Source of the DNA: an uncultured Pelagibacteraceae bacterium
GTDB taxonomy: Bacteria; Pseudomonadota; Alphaproteobacteria; Pelagibacterales; Pelagibacteraceae
Assembly (NCBI GenBank): GCA_902628525.1
Contig: CACOMZ010000003.1
Span: 22,386-86,385, forward strand
Reading direction: 5' to 3'
Length of the DNA stretch: 64,000 bases
Each line of letters starts with the position of its first letter. The stretch's first letter is position 1. The position numbers and the translations under genes were made by a program. Below, piece after piece: positions 42,020 through 51,952 of the stretch. The notes beneath the pieces were generated by a model that did not search any database, was not told where the DNA came from, and saw only the letters and a program-made list of their open reading frames with translations.

Positions 42020-43392
42020 TGGATAAATCAAACGTAACACAACTACACCCAAAAGATAAAAATCAGACTGATGAAGTTTCTTTGGTTAGTTCTTTGTCTC
42101 CAAGAGAAATAGTTTCGGAATTAGACAGATTTGTTGTTGGACAAAATAAAGCAAAAAGAGCAGTTGCTGTAGCATTAAGAAACAGATGGAGAAGACAAGC
42201 CTTAACAGGTGAAATGAAAAATGAAGTTTTACCAAAAAATATTTTAATGATTGGGCCAACTGGTGTTGGAAAGACCGAAATTTCTAGAAGGCTTTCAAAA
42301 CTAGCTGAAGCTCCTTTTGTTAAAGTTGAAGCCACAAGATTTACTGAGGTTGGATATGTTGGTAGAGATGTAGAACAAATTGTAAGAGATTTGATAGAAA
42401 TTGCAATCTCAATGGAAAGAGTGAAAAAAAGAAAAGAAGTCTTTGCTCAAGCACAAAAAGCAGCTGAGGAAAAAGTTTTGGATGCATTAGTTGGCAAAAA
42501 AGCAAGTCTTGCAACTAGAGAAAGCTTTAGAAAAAGATTAAGAAATGGCGATCTTGATGACAATGAAATAGAGATTGCAGTAAGTGATACCGGTTCTGGT
42601 GGAGCTTCTTTTGAAATTCCTGGAATGCCTGGAGCAAACGTGGGCATGATAAACATTGGTGAAATGATAGGTAAATCAATGGGGAATAAAGAAAAGAAAA
42701 AGAAAATGTCTGTAAAAGAATCTCATGAAATTTTGATTAATGACGAGTCTGACAAATTAATAGAGGAAGATAAAATTATTAAAGCAGCAAAACTTTCTAC
42801 AGAAAATAACGGAATAGTATTTTTAGATGAAATTGACAAAATTTCTGCAAGAACAGATCGGGTTGGTGGGGATGTTTCAAGAGAAGGTGTCCAAAGGGAC
42901 TTACTTCCTTTAATAGAAGGAACTACTGTTAATACAAAACATGGACCAATTAAAACTGATCACATTTTGTTTATTGCATCTGGTGCTTTCCAGCTTGCTA
43001 AACCTTCTGATTTACTGCCAGAATTACAAGGTAGGTTGCCGATTAGAGTTGAACTAGAAGCACTAACTAGTGAGGATTTTAAAAGAATATTAAGAGAACC
43101 TGATTTCAGTTTAATAAAACAATATGTAGCTTTATTGAAAACAGAAAATGTCGACTTAGAGTTTTCTGAAGATGGAATAGATACTATTGCAAACATAGCA
43201 TCTGAAGTAAATAGTACAGTTGAAAACATAGGTGCCAGAAGATTACATACAATTATTGAAAAAATATTAGATGAAATAAGTTTCACAGCAACTGACCGTG
43301 CTGGAGAAAAAATTATAATAAATAAGGAATATATTAATAATAATCTAGATAACTTAGTTAAAGATACTGATCTTTCGAAATTTATACTTTAA
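42019..43392 (+). CDS. hslU: ATP-dependent protease ATPase subunit HslU
   Basis: [43 protein letters not shown]. Confidence 0.98.
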   Translation: MDKSNVTQLHPKDKNQTDEVSLVSSLSPREIVSELDRFVVGQNKAKRAVAVALRNRWRRQALTGEMKNEVLPKNILMIGPTGVGKTEISRRLSKLAEAPFVKVEATRFTEVGYVGRDVEQIVRDLIEIAISMERVKKRKEVFAQAQKAAEEKVLDALVGKKASLATRESFRKRLRNGDLDDNEIEIAVSDTGSGGASFEIPGMPGANVGMINIGEMIGKSMGNKEKKKKMSVKESHEILINDESDKLIEEDKIIKAAKLSTENNGIVFLDEIDKISARTDRVGGDVSREGVQRDLLPLIEGTTVNTKHGPIKTDHILFIASGAFQLAKPSDLLPELQGRLPIRVELEALTSEDFKRILREPDFSLIKQYVALLKTENVDLEFSEDGIDTIANIASEVNSTVENIGARRLHTIIEKILDEISFTATDRAGEKIIINKEYINNNLDNLVKDTDLSKFIL

Positions 43393-43394
43393 AA

Positions 43395-44231
43395 TCACAA
43401 ATATCCAAGTTCAATCATTTCCTTTTCAAAGTGCTGTTCTATTTTATCCTTATTTTTTTTATCTAGGAGTCTTCTCCAATCATTTTTTGGACCTAGATTA
43501 AAAAAAACTTTTCTTTTACCGTCCTTGTCTGTGACAGCTTCAGAAAAAATTTCATTCTCTTCTTTAATTTTCATTTTTTCGAATTCAGTATTTTTTATGA
43601 CTTTATTCAATTTAACCATATCAAAATTAAATGTCATTCCTAATGAGTTAAGAAATTTAAAAGCTTTTATAAGAACCGTCCTTTTTTTTGTTATTAAATC
43701 TTCGTATTTAATCAACAAATATTTATTTTGATCTTTTAAGTTTTTCCACGAATTATAACTGAAATTCCAGGAACCTATAAAAACTCTTAAATTTCGAGAT
43801 GTTTTTTGCATAAAATTATTTTTATCAACCATGGTTTCCGTTGCCTCATCTATGGTTAGATTATAATGATGAGCAACAGATGTGACTACATTTCTTGGGT
43901 CACGAACAATATAAATTACACCTAACGTATTATGTAAATCAGTAAAATTATTATCATAAACTCTAGATAAGGAACTGTGCGTTTTAAAAAATCTTATTTT
44001 TCTCTTCTCTTGATTAATTAATTTTTGTGCATTAATAAAATTTTTAAATACCTCTCTGTCGTTATCAATGTCTATACCGAGTGGTAAAAATTGCTCAGCA
44101 AGTGGAAATTGAGTTATATTATATAAATCTTCAAATTTTAATGAACCATCATTTGAATAAAAATATGAAGCTAGTATAGATCTTAAAAGAGTATTTCCAC
44201 TTTTTGGGTACGAGGCGAGCCAAATGATCAT
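43395..44231 (-). CDS. Sulfotransferase domain protein (paralogue of 28300..29157)
   Basis: WLASYPKSGNTLLRSIL, YIVRDPRNVVTSVAHHY, FFNLGPKNDWRRLLD. Confidence 0.92.
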   Translation of the reverse strand: MIIWLASYPKSGNTLLRSILASYFYSNDGSLKFEDLYNITQFPLAEQFLPLGIDIDNDREVFKNFINAQKLINQEKRKIRFFKTHSSLSRVYDNNFTDLHNTLGVIYIVRDPRNVVTSVAHHYNLTIDEATETMVDKNNFMQKTSRNLRVFIGSWNFSYNSWKNLKDQNKYLLIKYEDLITKKRTVLIKAFKFLNSLGMTFNFDMVKLNKVIKNTEFEKMKIKEENEIFSEAVTDKDGKRKVFFNLGPKNDWRRLLDKKNKDKIEQHFEKEMIELGYL

Positions 44232-44647
44232 AGTTTTTTATTTTTTTTTAAATATATATAAAATGCACCGCTGCCACCATCTTCGATTTTTGCATCCTGA
44301 ATATCGTTAATCATTTGCATTAATTTTTTACTATTTGAAATAAATTCTGGAACTGAATATTTTAAAATACTTAAGTCTTTCGAGACATAAGGATTTTTTT
44401 CATTATCTGAGTGAATACCTTTGCCAGTAACAACTATTAATTTGTTAATATTTTCGGAAAAGGATTTGATTATAAATTTTTCTACAGCAATATTAGCTTC
44501 TTCTAAAGTATATCCGTGTAAATCAAGTGATTTGGTAGAATAAGTAAAATTTTTTTTTTTCTTATGATCTTTATCTAATAATTTTTCTTTGCTTTTAAGA
44601 AAATTTTCCCAATCTAGTTTATCTTTGTCTGAAATTTTATCGTTCAA
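44228..44647 (-). CDS. Smr/MutS family protein
   Basis: LDLHGYTLEEANIAV; KLIVVTGKGIHS; GSGAFYIYLKK. Confidence 0.93.
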   Translation of the reverse strand: MNDKISDKDKLDWENFLKSKEKLLDKDHKKKKNFTYSTKSLDLHGYTLEEANIAVEKFIIKSFSENINKLIVVTGKGIHSDNEKNPYVSKDLSILKYSVPEFISNSKKLMQMINDIQDAKIEDGGSGAFYIYLKKNKKL

Positions 44648-45244
44648 TTATGTTAAAATACTAACTAATTGCCAGTTTGGATTTTGGGAAGTGGTATCTC
44701 TTGAAAAAACCCAGGTATCATAAATTTTTTTGATTTTTTCTGGATCACCAGAAACAATTTTTTTATCTTTATCTCTTATGCAAGTTATCACCTCTCCAAT
44801 GAAATCTACAGTAACATTTAAAATATTGCCTAATTTCTTATGTTCTTTTATTTCAGCTTTGTTAACACCAATAAATGTAATTTCTGCATAGTGTCCTCTG
44901 TCACTTCTCTCTTTAAGCGCATCACTGAATTGCTTATAAACTTTGTTGTTTAGTAGAGACTTGCTCGTTGTAATTTTATTATCATTATCACTAAAATCAG
45001 TAATAATAGTTTCATAAGCAATTTTAGCTCCTTTTATAAATTCTTTTTGTGCATCGTCATCAAATTTATCACTAACTTTTTTTGGTTGTTCTATATTTAT
45101 GTTTTTGATGACTTCTTTAAATTGACCTGGTGCTTTACCTTCAAATCCAGATCTTTTGCCTAATATGCCTCTTAATCGCAAAAAAATGAAACCTGCGATC
45201 ATTGCAAGAAGGATTATGTCTATATATTCAAAACTATAACTCAT
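44648..45244 (-). CDS. Tim44-like domain protein
   Basis: N-terminal TM segment, FVF/ YDTWVFSRDTTSQNPNWQLVSI; start placed at ATG 45244 (MSYSFEYIDIIL). Confidence 0.85.
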   Translation of the reverse strand: MSYSFEYIDIILLAMIAGFIFLRLRGILGKRSGFEGKAPGQFKEVIKNINIEQPKKVSDKFDDDAQKEFIKGAKIAYETIITDFSDNDNKITTSKSLLNNKVYKQFSDALKERSDRGHYAEITFIGVNKAEIKEHKKLGNILNVTVDFIGEVITCIRDKDKKIVSGDPEKIKKIYDTWVFSRDTTSQNPNWQLVSILT

Positions 45245-45303
45245 GGATATGATAGTAATTACTATGTTGATTAATTTCAACCGGCAATTTAAATTAAAGA
45301 CAA

Positions 45304-45729
45304 ATGAACTCAATATTTTTAGCAATTATTCTCATTCCTGTAATCGAAATTTACCTTTTAATTAAGATAGGTTCACAAATAGGAGCAATAACAACAATTT
45401 TATTGATTTTTACAACTGCAATTGTTGGAGTTTATTATGCTAAATACGAGGGATTAAATACACTTAAAGCTGGATTTAATCAATTAAGACAAAATCAAAC
45501 ACCAACTTATGAAATGTTATCGGGCGCAGCTATTGCTTTTGCAGCGCTTTTATTAATAATTCCCGGCTTTGCGACTGACTTCATTGGTTTTATTTTAATT
45601 TTTCCTTTGAGCAGAAAATTCATATTTAATAATTTATTAAAAAAATTTGATCACACGAAAAAGAGAAAAAATAATTTTATTGATGGTGAGTTTGAAGATA
45701 TAGATGACAACAATGACGGAAAAGTTTGA
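45304..45729 (+). CDS. FxsA family protein
   Basis: PVIEIYLLIKIGSQIGAITTILLI; IPGFATDFIGFILIFP. Confidence 0.92.
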   Translation: MNSIFLAIILIPVIEIYLLIKIGSQIGAITTILLIFTTAIVGVYYAKYEGLNTLKAGFNQLRQNQTPTYEMLSGAAIAFAALLLIIPGFATDFIGFILIFPLSRKFIFNNLLKKFDHTKKRKNNFIDGEFEDIDDNNDGKV

Positions 45730-46138
45730 AATTTTAAGTCAATTCATAAAAGATATGTCTAGCGAGACAAAAGACATTCAAACGTTTATTTTTGTTAAAG
45801 ATAATATTTTAAAATATCAACTCAATATTAACATTAACTCTAAACCATTAAAAAATAAAATGGTAGAAATTAATACAATTTTAAAATTCGAAGATAATGG
45901 AGAATCAAAATACAAATCATATTTTGAAATGATTTACGCAACTATTATAAGGGTTAATGATGATGTAAAAGAAAAGAAAGAATTGGAAAGAATTATTTTA
46001 TGCGATGTACAAATAAAAATTTATCCTAATCTTGAAAAATCTTTTTTAAATATGCTACATAATTCTGGTTATCGTAATGTAAAATTTGAAAAAAAAATAG
46101 ATTTTGAAAATCTATACTTACAACAATTTAATCAGTAG
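45704..46138 (+). CDS. secB: Divergent SecB-like protein-export chaperone
   Basis: Size, charge and position (between fxsA/Tim44 and dnaQ) fit SecB; residue similarity is weak. Confidence 0.6.
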   Translation: MTTMTEKFEILSQFIKDMSSETKDIQTFIFVKDNILKYQLNININSKPLKNKMVEINTILKFEDNGESKYKSYFEMIYATIIRVNDDVKEKKELERIILCDVQIKIYPNLEKSFLNMLHNSGYRNVKFEKKIDFENLYLQQFNQ

Positions 46139-46791
46139 TAATTTTTTTTAAGGTAATTCTTTAAGTAATTTTTATGTTTTAGTAATTCTTCTTTGGACGG
46201 TTTTACTATTTTTTTAAAGTAAGATATATTTCCAGAAATTTTATTTATTTCATTTTTGTCCTCAATTCTAAAATCAAGTGTAGGTTCTTTTTGATCTATT
46301 AAATTTATATAAACCTTGGCCAAGAGCTCACAGTCAATTAATGCTGTGTGCTTTGCTCTTCTAGAATTATCGATTCTGTATCTTTTGCAGAGAGCATCTA
46401 AACTAGATGCTGAACCTGGATACTTTACTCTGGCTAACTCTAGGGTATCAATTATTTTATTTTCTATTTTTTTTCTTCCGTCTAAAAAAAGTTCATTATT
46501 AAGATGAGCGAGATCAAACTCAGCGTTGTGAATAATTAAATTTTTATCTTTTATAAATTCTAGAAATTTCTCAGCTACTTCATTAAATTTTTTTTGTTTA
46601 GATAAAAATTGATCAGAATACCCATGCACTTCAAAAGCTTTTTCAGAAACTTTTCTTTCTGGATTTAAATAAGCATGAAACTTATTTATTGGCACCAAGT
46701 TATCAAGTTCAATACACCCAATTTCTACTATTCTGTGCCCCTCTTTTACAGAAATACCGGTTGTTTCTGTATCTAAAACTATTTCTTTCAT
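46132..46791 (-). CDS. dnaQ: DNA polymerase III epsilon subunit
   Basis: VLDTETTGISVKEGHRIVEIGCIEL; HNAEFDLAHLN; KHTALIDCELLAKVY. Confidence 0.96.
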   Translation of the reverse strand: MKEIVLDTETTGISVKEGHRIVEIGCIELDNLVPINKFHAYLNPERKVSEKAFEVHGYSDQFLSKQKKFNEVAEKFLEFIKDKNLIIHNAEFDLAHLNNELFLDGRKKIENKIIDTLELARVKYPGSASSLDALCKRYRIDNSRRAKHTALIDCELLAKVYINLIDQKEPTLDFRIEDKNEINKISGNISYFKKIVKPSKEELLKHKNYLKNYLKKNYY

Positions 46792-47360
46792 TTTGCTATT
46801 TTGTTTAAAATACTCTTTATACCTTTTTTAACAGTTTTATTTGTAAAGTCATTTTTAATTATAAAATTTGATTTTTTTTTTTTAAAACTTCGAGAGTACT
46901 GTATTTTTTTAAATTTTTCTAAAATTTTAGAATCAAAATTTAATCTTTTTTTAATTCTTTTTTCTATATCTTCTTTTTTTGAGTCTACATAAACCAATAT
47001 ATCATTTTTATTATTTATTTTATTTTCTAATAATAATGGTATGTCTAGTACAATAATTTTTTTATTTTTATTATTTTTAATAAATAAATTCATTTTTTTT
47101 CTTATCTCTTTATGAACAATTCTAGTTATTTTTTTAAGATTAGTCTTGTTACTTAAAATAGCATTTGTGATTTCAAGTTTATTAATTGGAAAAGACAATA
47201 TATGTTTTGGTAATTTTTTATTTAATTTTTTAAAAATCTTTTTATCTTTTTTATAAAGAGTGGAAACTTCACGATCTGCATTAAATACGGGATATCCAAA
47301 ACTGTTCGCAACATAGCTTTTACCTGATCCAATATCTCCCAAAATTCCAATTCTAATCAT
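46788..47360 (-). CDS. coaE: Dephospho-CoA kinase
   Basis: IGILGDIGSGKSYVANSFGYPVFNAD. Confidence 0.94.
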   Translation of the reverse strand: MIRIGILGDIGSGKSYVANSFGYPVFNADREVSTLYKKDKKIFKKLNKKLPKHILSFPINKLEITNAILSNKTNLKKITRIVHKEIRKKMNLFIKNNKNKKIIVLDIPLLLENKINNKNDILVYVDSKKEDIEKRIKKRLNFDSKILEKFKKIQYSRSFKKKKSNFIIKNDFTNKTVKKGIKSILNKIAK

Positions 47361-48150
47361 TTAATAAAAGCTTAATACTATCTCTATTAACTTTTGGCTC
47401 AACACCGTGCCACAATTTAAAAGCCTTTAGTGCCTGATAAATAAACATTAATTTTCCATTTTCTACTTTGTTTCCGTATCTTTTTGCTAATTTTAAGAAA
47501 TTAGTCTCTGAAGGATTGTATATTACATCATAAAAAAACTTATCAGACCCAATTTTGGAGTAATCTAAATTAATATTATCACTTTTTTTTAGACCTAAAC
47601 TCGTTGAATTAACAATCATATCAAAATTAGGCATTGTTCCCCATTTGATAATTTCAATTTCATTAAATTTTTTTTTTAAATTCTCAGCTTTACTCTGTGT
47701 TCTATTACTTAAAAAAATCTTATTAGCTTTCATATTTTGTAAAGCAAGTATTATTGAAGGGGCAACTCCACCCGCACCTAGCAATAATACTTTTTTTCCA
47801 CTTACATCATAATTTATATGTTTTATAGAAGACTCGAAGCCAGCTATATCTGTATTGTGACCTATTAGCATTTCATCTTTTAAATATATAGTATTAACTG
47901 ATTGTGTTCTTTCAGCTTCATTGGATAATTTATCTAGATAAGGAATAACCAGATTTTTAAAAGGGACGGTTACATTGATGCCCTCAATTTTTTTTTGCTT
48001 TATCTCTTTTATTAAGCCCTCAATTTCAAAAGTGTTTAATTTTTTTTTTTCGTAAATCGCATTAAGATTATTTAATTTAATCCAATAATTGTGTAATTTT
48101 GGTGACAATGAGTGTTCAATTGGGTTTCCTATTACTAAAAATTTTTTCAT
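47353..48150 (-). CDS. aroE: Shikimate dehydrogenase
   Basis: VIGNPIEHSLSPKLHNYW; NVTVPFK; GHNTDIAGFE; LLGAGGVA. Confidence 0.96.
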   Translation of the reverse strand: MKKFLVIGNPIEHSLSPKLHNYWIKLNNLNAIYEKKKLNTFEIEGLIKEIKQKKIEGINVTVPFKNLVIPYLDKLSNEAERTQSVNTIYLKDEMLIGHNTDIAGFESSIKHINYDVSGKKVLLLGAGGVAPSIILALQNMKANKIFLSNRTQSKAENLKKKFNEIEIIKWGTMPNFDMIVNSTSLGLKKSDNINLDYSKIGSDKFFYDVIYNPSETNFLKLAKRYGNKVENGKLMFIYQALKAFKLWHGVEPKVNRDSIKLLLND

Positions 48151-48734
48151 TGCTTAATTTCTAAATACTCTTTAATTTTTTTAATCGGTAGACCCATTAT
48201 AGTATCCTCATCACCGTGGATCTCTGAAAACAAACCTCTTCCCTCTCCTTCAATTTGATAGACATTATATGCATAAAGAGTTTCATCAGATATTTTTGAC
48301 AGATAATTCTTAAGCTCTTCGTCAGTAAAATTTTTCATGGTAAGGCTTGCTTTATCTGTATGGTTCCAAACCATAGACCCATTTTTTGATATGCAGACAG
48401 AACTTATTAAAAAATGCTTCTGACCGTTGAGCTTTTTTAAAATAGTCAAGGCATCTTCTCTGTTTTCAGGTTTCGATATTAGTTCTCCGTTCAAGTCTAT
48501 GACACTGTCTGCACCAAGTACCATTTTATCTGTTTTTTTCATACTGACTTTGTTTGCTTTTAGTTCTGCTAAGTTTTTTGAAATTATTTCAGGACTTGCC
48601 TTTTCTTTTAACAGGCTTTCTTTCACAATATCTTCATCAACATTTGATGGTTCAACAATACTTTCTATGTTGTTTTTATCTAAAATGTCCTTTCTAACTT
48701 TGCTTTTTGATGCGAGAATAATTTTATTTGACAT
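48147..48734 (-). CDS. maf: Maf-like nucleotide pyrophosphatase
   Basis: IILASKSKVRKDIL; VLGADSVIDLNGE; IMGLPI. Confidence 0.92.
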   Translation of the reverse strand: MSNKIILASKSKVRKDILDKNNIESIVEPSNVDEDIVKESLLKEKASPEIISKNLAELKANKVSMKKTDKMVLGADSVIDLNGELISKPENREDALTILKKLNGQKHFLISSVCISKNGSMVWNHTDKASLTMKNFTDEELKNYLSKISDETLYAYNVYQIEGEGRGLFSEIHGDEDTIMGLPIKKIKEYLEIKQ

Positions 48735-49551
48735 TATTTGAATATATTTCGTGTATTTTAATTATTGATGCCGCCGTCTCTTCAACTGATTTTCTTGTTA
48801 CATCTATCGAGGGCCACTTATATTTTTGAAAGGTTTTTTTTGCATTTAAAACTTCTTTTTTAATGTTTTCCAAATCAGTGTATTTAATATTTTCTTTTTC
48901 TCTTAAAGAATTCATTCTATTTTTTCTTAAATCAGCTAATCTCTCGGGTTCTGTGCTTAAACCAACCACACAAGCCATTTGTGGGTTTTGTTTGAGTGTG
49001 TTGGGTAATGAATTTTCGTTTACTAGAGGAATATTTGAAGTTTTAAAGCCTTTGTTAGCAAGATATATAGATGTCGGGGTTTTGCTTGTCCTGCTTACAC
49101 CCACAAGAATTATATCAGATTTGTCAACTTCATCTATCAAATTGCCATCATCGTGATTCATGGTAAACTGAATTGCTTCTACTCTATCATAGTACTCATC
49201 ATTAAGGGTATGTTGCCCGCTTGGTTCGTGTGTTGCTTTTTGATTTAAAATTTTAGAAAAGTTTAAAATTAAATTTCCAAGAATACCAAAACATGGAATT
49301 TGTTTATTCTGACTAACGTTTGATAAATATTTGGCTAAATTGTTATCTACTATTGTGTATAAGATTATAGAGTTTTCGTTTTTCTTTGCGTCTTCCAAAA
49401 TTTTTAAAATTTGATTTTCTGTCCTGGTAAAAGAATAAGAGTGAACTTTGTATTCGATATTTAAAAATTGAGCCTTAAGCGCCAAAAAAATTCTATCTAA
49501 TGTTTCCCCAGTTGAGTCAGATATAAGATATATTTGATATGTATTGCTCAT
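48724..49551 (-). CDS. PEP synthase regulatory protein family (kinase/pyrophosphorylase, DUF299)
   Basis: LISDSTGETLDRI; ILVGVSRTSKTPTSIYLANKGFK. Confidence 0.94.
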   Translation of the reverse strand: MSNTYQIYLISDSTGETLDRIFLALKAQFLNIEYKVHSYSFTRTENQILKILEDAKKNENSIILYTIVDNNLAKYLSNVSQNKQIPCFGILGNLILNFSKILNQKATHEPSGQHTLNDEYYDRVEAIQFTMNHDDGNLIDEVDKSDIILVGVSRTSKTPTSIYLANKGFKTSNIPLVNENSLPNTLKQNPQMACVVGLSTEPERLADLRKNRMNSLREKENIKYTDLENIKKEVLNAKKTFQKYKWPSIDVTRKSVEETAASIIKIHEIYSNNVK

Positions 49552-49818
49552 GAATAAATGCTTAATAAATTTGTATAATTTTAATTAAATTACTCAATTT
49601 AATTTTTTCTTAATTAAGCTTGTAAAATAAGGGTTTTATTAACAATATTTTTAAAGTCATTCAAAAATCCACAGATTTTAATAAATAAGAAAAAAGGTTA
49701 ATTTTAAACAATTTTTGGTATTAAAAATGTTAGTAAAATGTTGGTATCGTGTTTATAAAAAATAATCACCTTTATTCACAAGATATATTACAACTACAAT
49801 AATTTATAAAGCTATTTG
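49552..49818. other. Predicted replication origin (oriC), ppsR-hemE intergenic region
   Basis: Largest intergenic gap seen (267 nt), AT-rich, exact TTATTCACA DnaA-type box at 49772..49780, hemE-linked location as in Caulobacter/Rickettsia. Confidence 0.75.
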
Positions 49819-50820
49819 ATGAAAGCATTACACAGAATATTAATCAACAAAGAAACTTCATTTAATCCTATCTGGATAATGAGACAAGCTGGCAGATATC
49901 TACCTGAATTTAGAAAGATTAGAAGAGAGAATCCTAATTTTATTAATTTGTGTTTAAATAAAGAGCTATCTAGTGAGATTACTTTACAACCCTTAAGAAG
50001 ATTTGATTTAGATGCTGCAATTATTTTCTCAGATATTTTGATGCTTCCATATGGGTTAGGTCAAAAAGTAGAATTAATAAAAAATTTTGGTCCTAAATTA
50101 GGAGAATTAAATTTAAATGATATTAATAAAATTGATGAAATTGATTTTGTACAAAAAATAGACCCTGTGTACAAAGCTATTAAAAAAGTTAGTTCAGACC
50201 CAATTCTAAAAAATAAAAACACCATTGGATTTGTGGGTGCGCCATGGACGTTATTAGTTTATATGATAAACAAACATTCACCCAAAAAAGAATTGAAAAC
50301 AGATTTTTTTAAAGATGAACTTCATATTAAAAGGACTCTATTAATTATCGAGAAATTTTTAAAAGTTCATATAAAAAACCAAATTGACAGTGGTGCTAAT
50401 GTAATTCAAATTTTTGACAGTTGGGCGGGTTTATTAGAAGAAAGACACTTACCTAAATATATTTATACCCCTACGGTGAATTTGGTTAATTATGTTAAAT
50501 CACTAAAAACACCAGTCATATGTTTTCCAAGAGAAATTAAAAACTATAAAGAATTCTGTGAAATTATAAAACCGGACGCCATAAGTATCGATTATAATAT
50601 AGACCCAAAAGAGATTGTTAAAACAATAAAAATTCCTGTCCAAGGTGGGTTGGACCCTAAAATTCTATTAACAGATAAAGATACACTTAAAAAAGAAGCT
50701 TCAAAATATCTCAATATTTTTAAAGATCATCCATATATATTCAATTTAGGGCATGGAGTGCTTCCAGAAACAGACCCTAATATGTTTGAATATTTAGTAA
50801 AGACAGTAAAAGATTATTAA
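49819..50820 (+). CDS. hemE: Uroporphyrinogen decarboxylase
   Basis: PIWIMRQAGRYLPEFR; AAIIFSDILMLPYGLG; FNLGHGVLPETDP. Confidence 0.97.
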   Translation: MKALHRILINKETSFNPIWIMRQAGRYLPEFRKIRRENPNFINLCLNKELSSEITLQPLRRFDLDAAIIFSDILMLPYGLGQKVELIKNFGPKLGELNLNDINKIDEIDFVQKIDPVYKAIKKVSSDPILKNKNTIGFVGAPWTLLVYMINKHSPKKELKTDFFKDELHIKRTLLIIEKFLKVHIKNQIDSGANVIQIFDSWAGLLEERHLPKYIYTPTVNLVNYVKSLKTPVICFPREIKNYKEFCEIIKPDAISIDYNIDPKEIVKTIKIPVQGGLDPKILLTDKDTLKKEASKYLNIFKDHPYIFNLGHGVLPETDPNMFEYLVKTVKDY

Positions 50821-50821
50821 T

Positions 50822-51940
50822 ATGGACCAGATTTATAAACACCCAAAAAGAAAAACAAAAGTTGTATTTGTTCAACTTGGTTCTCCTTCAGAACCAACCA
50901 CTAAAGCTTTAAGAAAATATCTTAGAAAATTTTTAGGAGACCCAAGAGTGATAGATATTAATCCTTGGTTATGGAAAATAATTTTAAATTTTTTTGTATT
51001 ACCTTTTAGGCCAAAAAAGTCAGCAAAACTTTATGCAAGGATTTGGGATGGAAAAAGTTTTCCTTTAATTACTAATACTAGAGAATTTACTAATAATGTT
51101 AGAGAAGAGCTTAAGAAAATTGACCCCAATGGACATGTTGAAGTAAATCATGCATTTCTTTTATCTCCTCCATATGTAAATGAAGTTTATGATAGCTGGG
51201 AGGATGATTTAAAAAAAGGTATAGGAGCAACTAAATTGCTGGTGATACCAATGTTCCCCCAATATTCTGAAAGCACAATAGCCTCGGGTATAGATGCATT
51301 AGCAAAAGAATTATCAAAAAGAGTTAAAATACCAACTTTTGAGGTAATTACAAATTTTCATAGAACTCATGCGTTTATAGATAACTCAGTAAAGCAGGTT
51401 GATACCAAAATTAATGAGCTACAGCAAAAAGGAAAAAAAATTGATAATTTGATAATTACTTTTCATGGAATGCAAAAAAGAAGAATTGTTAATAAAGGCG
51501 ATGATTATTATAGACATTGTTATGAAACTTTTTGCCTCATTACAAAAAATCTAAAAAATATTTCTCCCGCACAATGTATGATGAGTTTTCAAAGCCGTTT
51601 TGGATCTGAGGAGTGGATTACTCCTTATACGGAAGATGTGGTGAAAAAATTAATAACCGACGGTAAAAGAGAAATAGCCATATACTCTCCAAGCTTTGTT
51701 GCTGACTGCCTTGAAACTACCGATGAACTAGGCCACGAACTTGTAAATGAAGCAAAAGATTGGGGAGGCAATGTTCATCCAATAGAATGCTTAAATACTA
51801 AAGAGGACTGGTGTAAAGATTTCGCAAAATACACATTTACACAAGCCGAAGGATCAGCGCAAGACAAAGAAGATATAGAATATCAGTTAGATGAAAAGTT
51901 TTATGAAAAAATGCCACAACAAGTAATGAATAAATCTTAA
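50822..51940 (+). CDS. hemH: Ferrochelatase
   Basis: VVFVQLGSPSEPTTKALRKYL; ITFHGMQKRRI; YSPSFVADCLETTDELG. Confidence 0.96.
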   Translation: MDQIYKHPKRKTKVVFVQLGSPSEPTTKALRKYLRKFLGDPRVIDINPWLWKIILNFFVLPFRPKKSAKLYARIWDGKSFPLITNTREFTNNVREELKKIDPNGHVEVNHAFLLSPPYVNEVYDSWEDDLKKGIGATKLLVIPMFPQYSESTIASGIDALAKELSKRVKIPTFEVITNFHRTHAFIDNSVKQVDTKINELQQKGKKIDNLIITFHGMQKRRIVNKGDDYYRHCYETFCLITKNLKNISPAQCMMSFQSRFGSEEWITPYTEDVVKKLITDGKREIAIYSPSFVADCLETTDELGHELVNEAKDWGGNVHPIECLNTKEDWCKDFAKYTFTQAEGSAQDKEDIEYQLDEKFYEKMPQQVMNKS

Positions 51941-51952
51941 GATCATTCTAAA

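Noticed and set aside
42063-43286. Three minus-strand ORFs opposite hslU
   Set aside because: Antisense shadows of a conserved coding sequence.
48427-49156. Plus-strand ORFs opposite maf and ppsR
   Set aside because: Antisense shadow ORFs; the true genes are clear on the minus strand.
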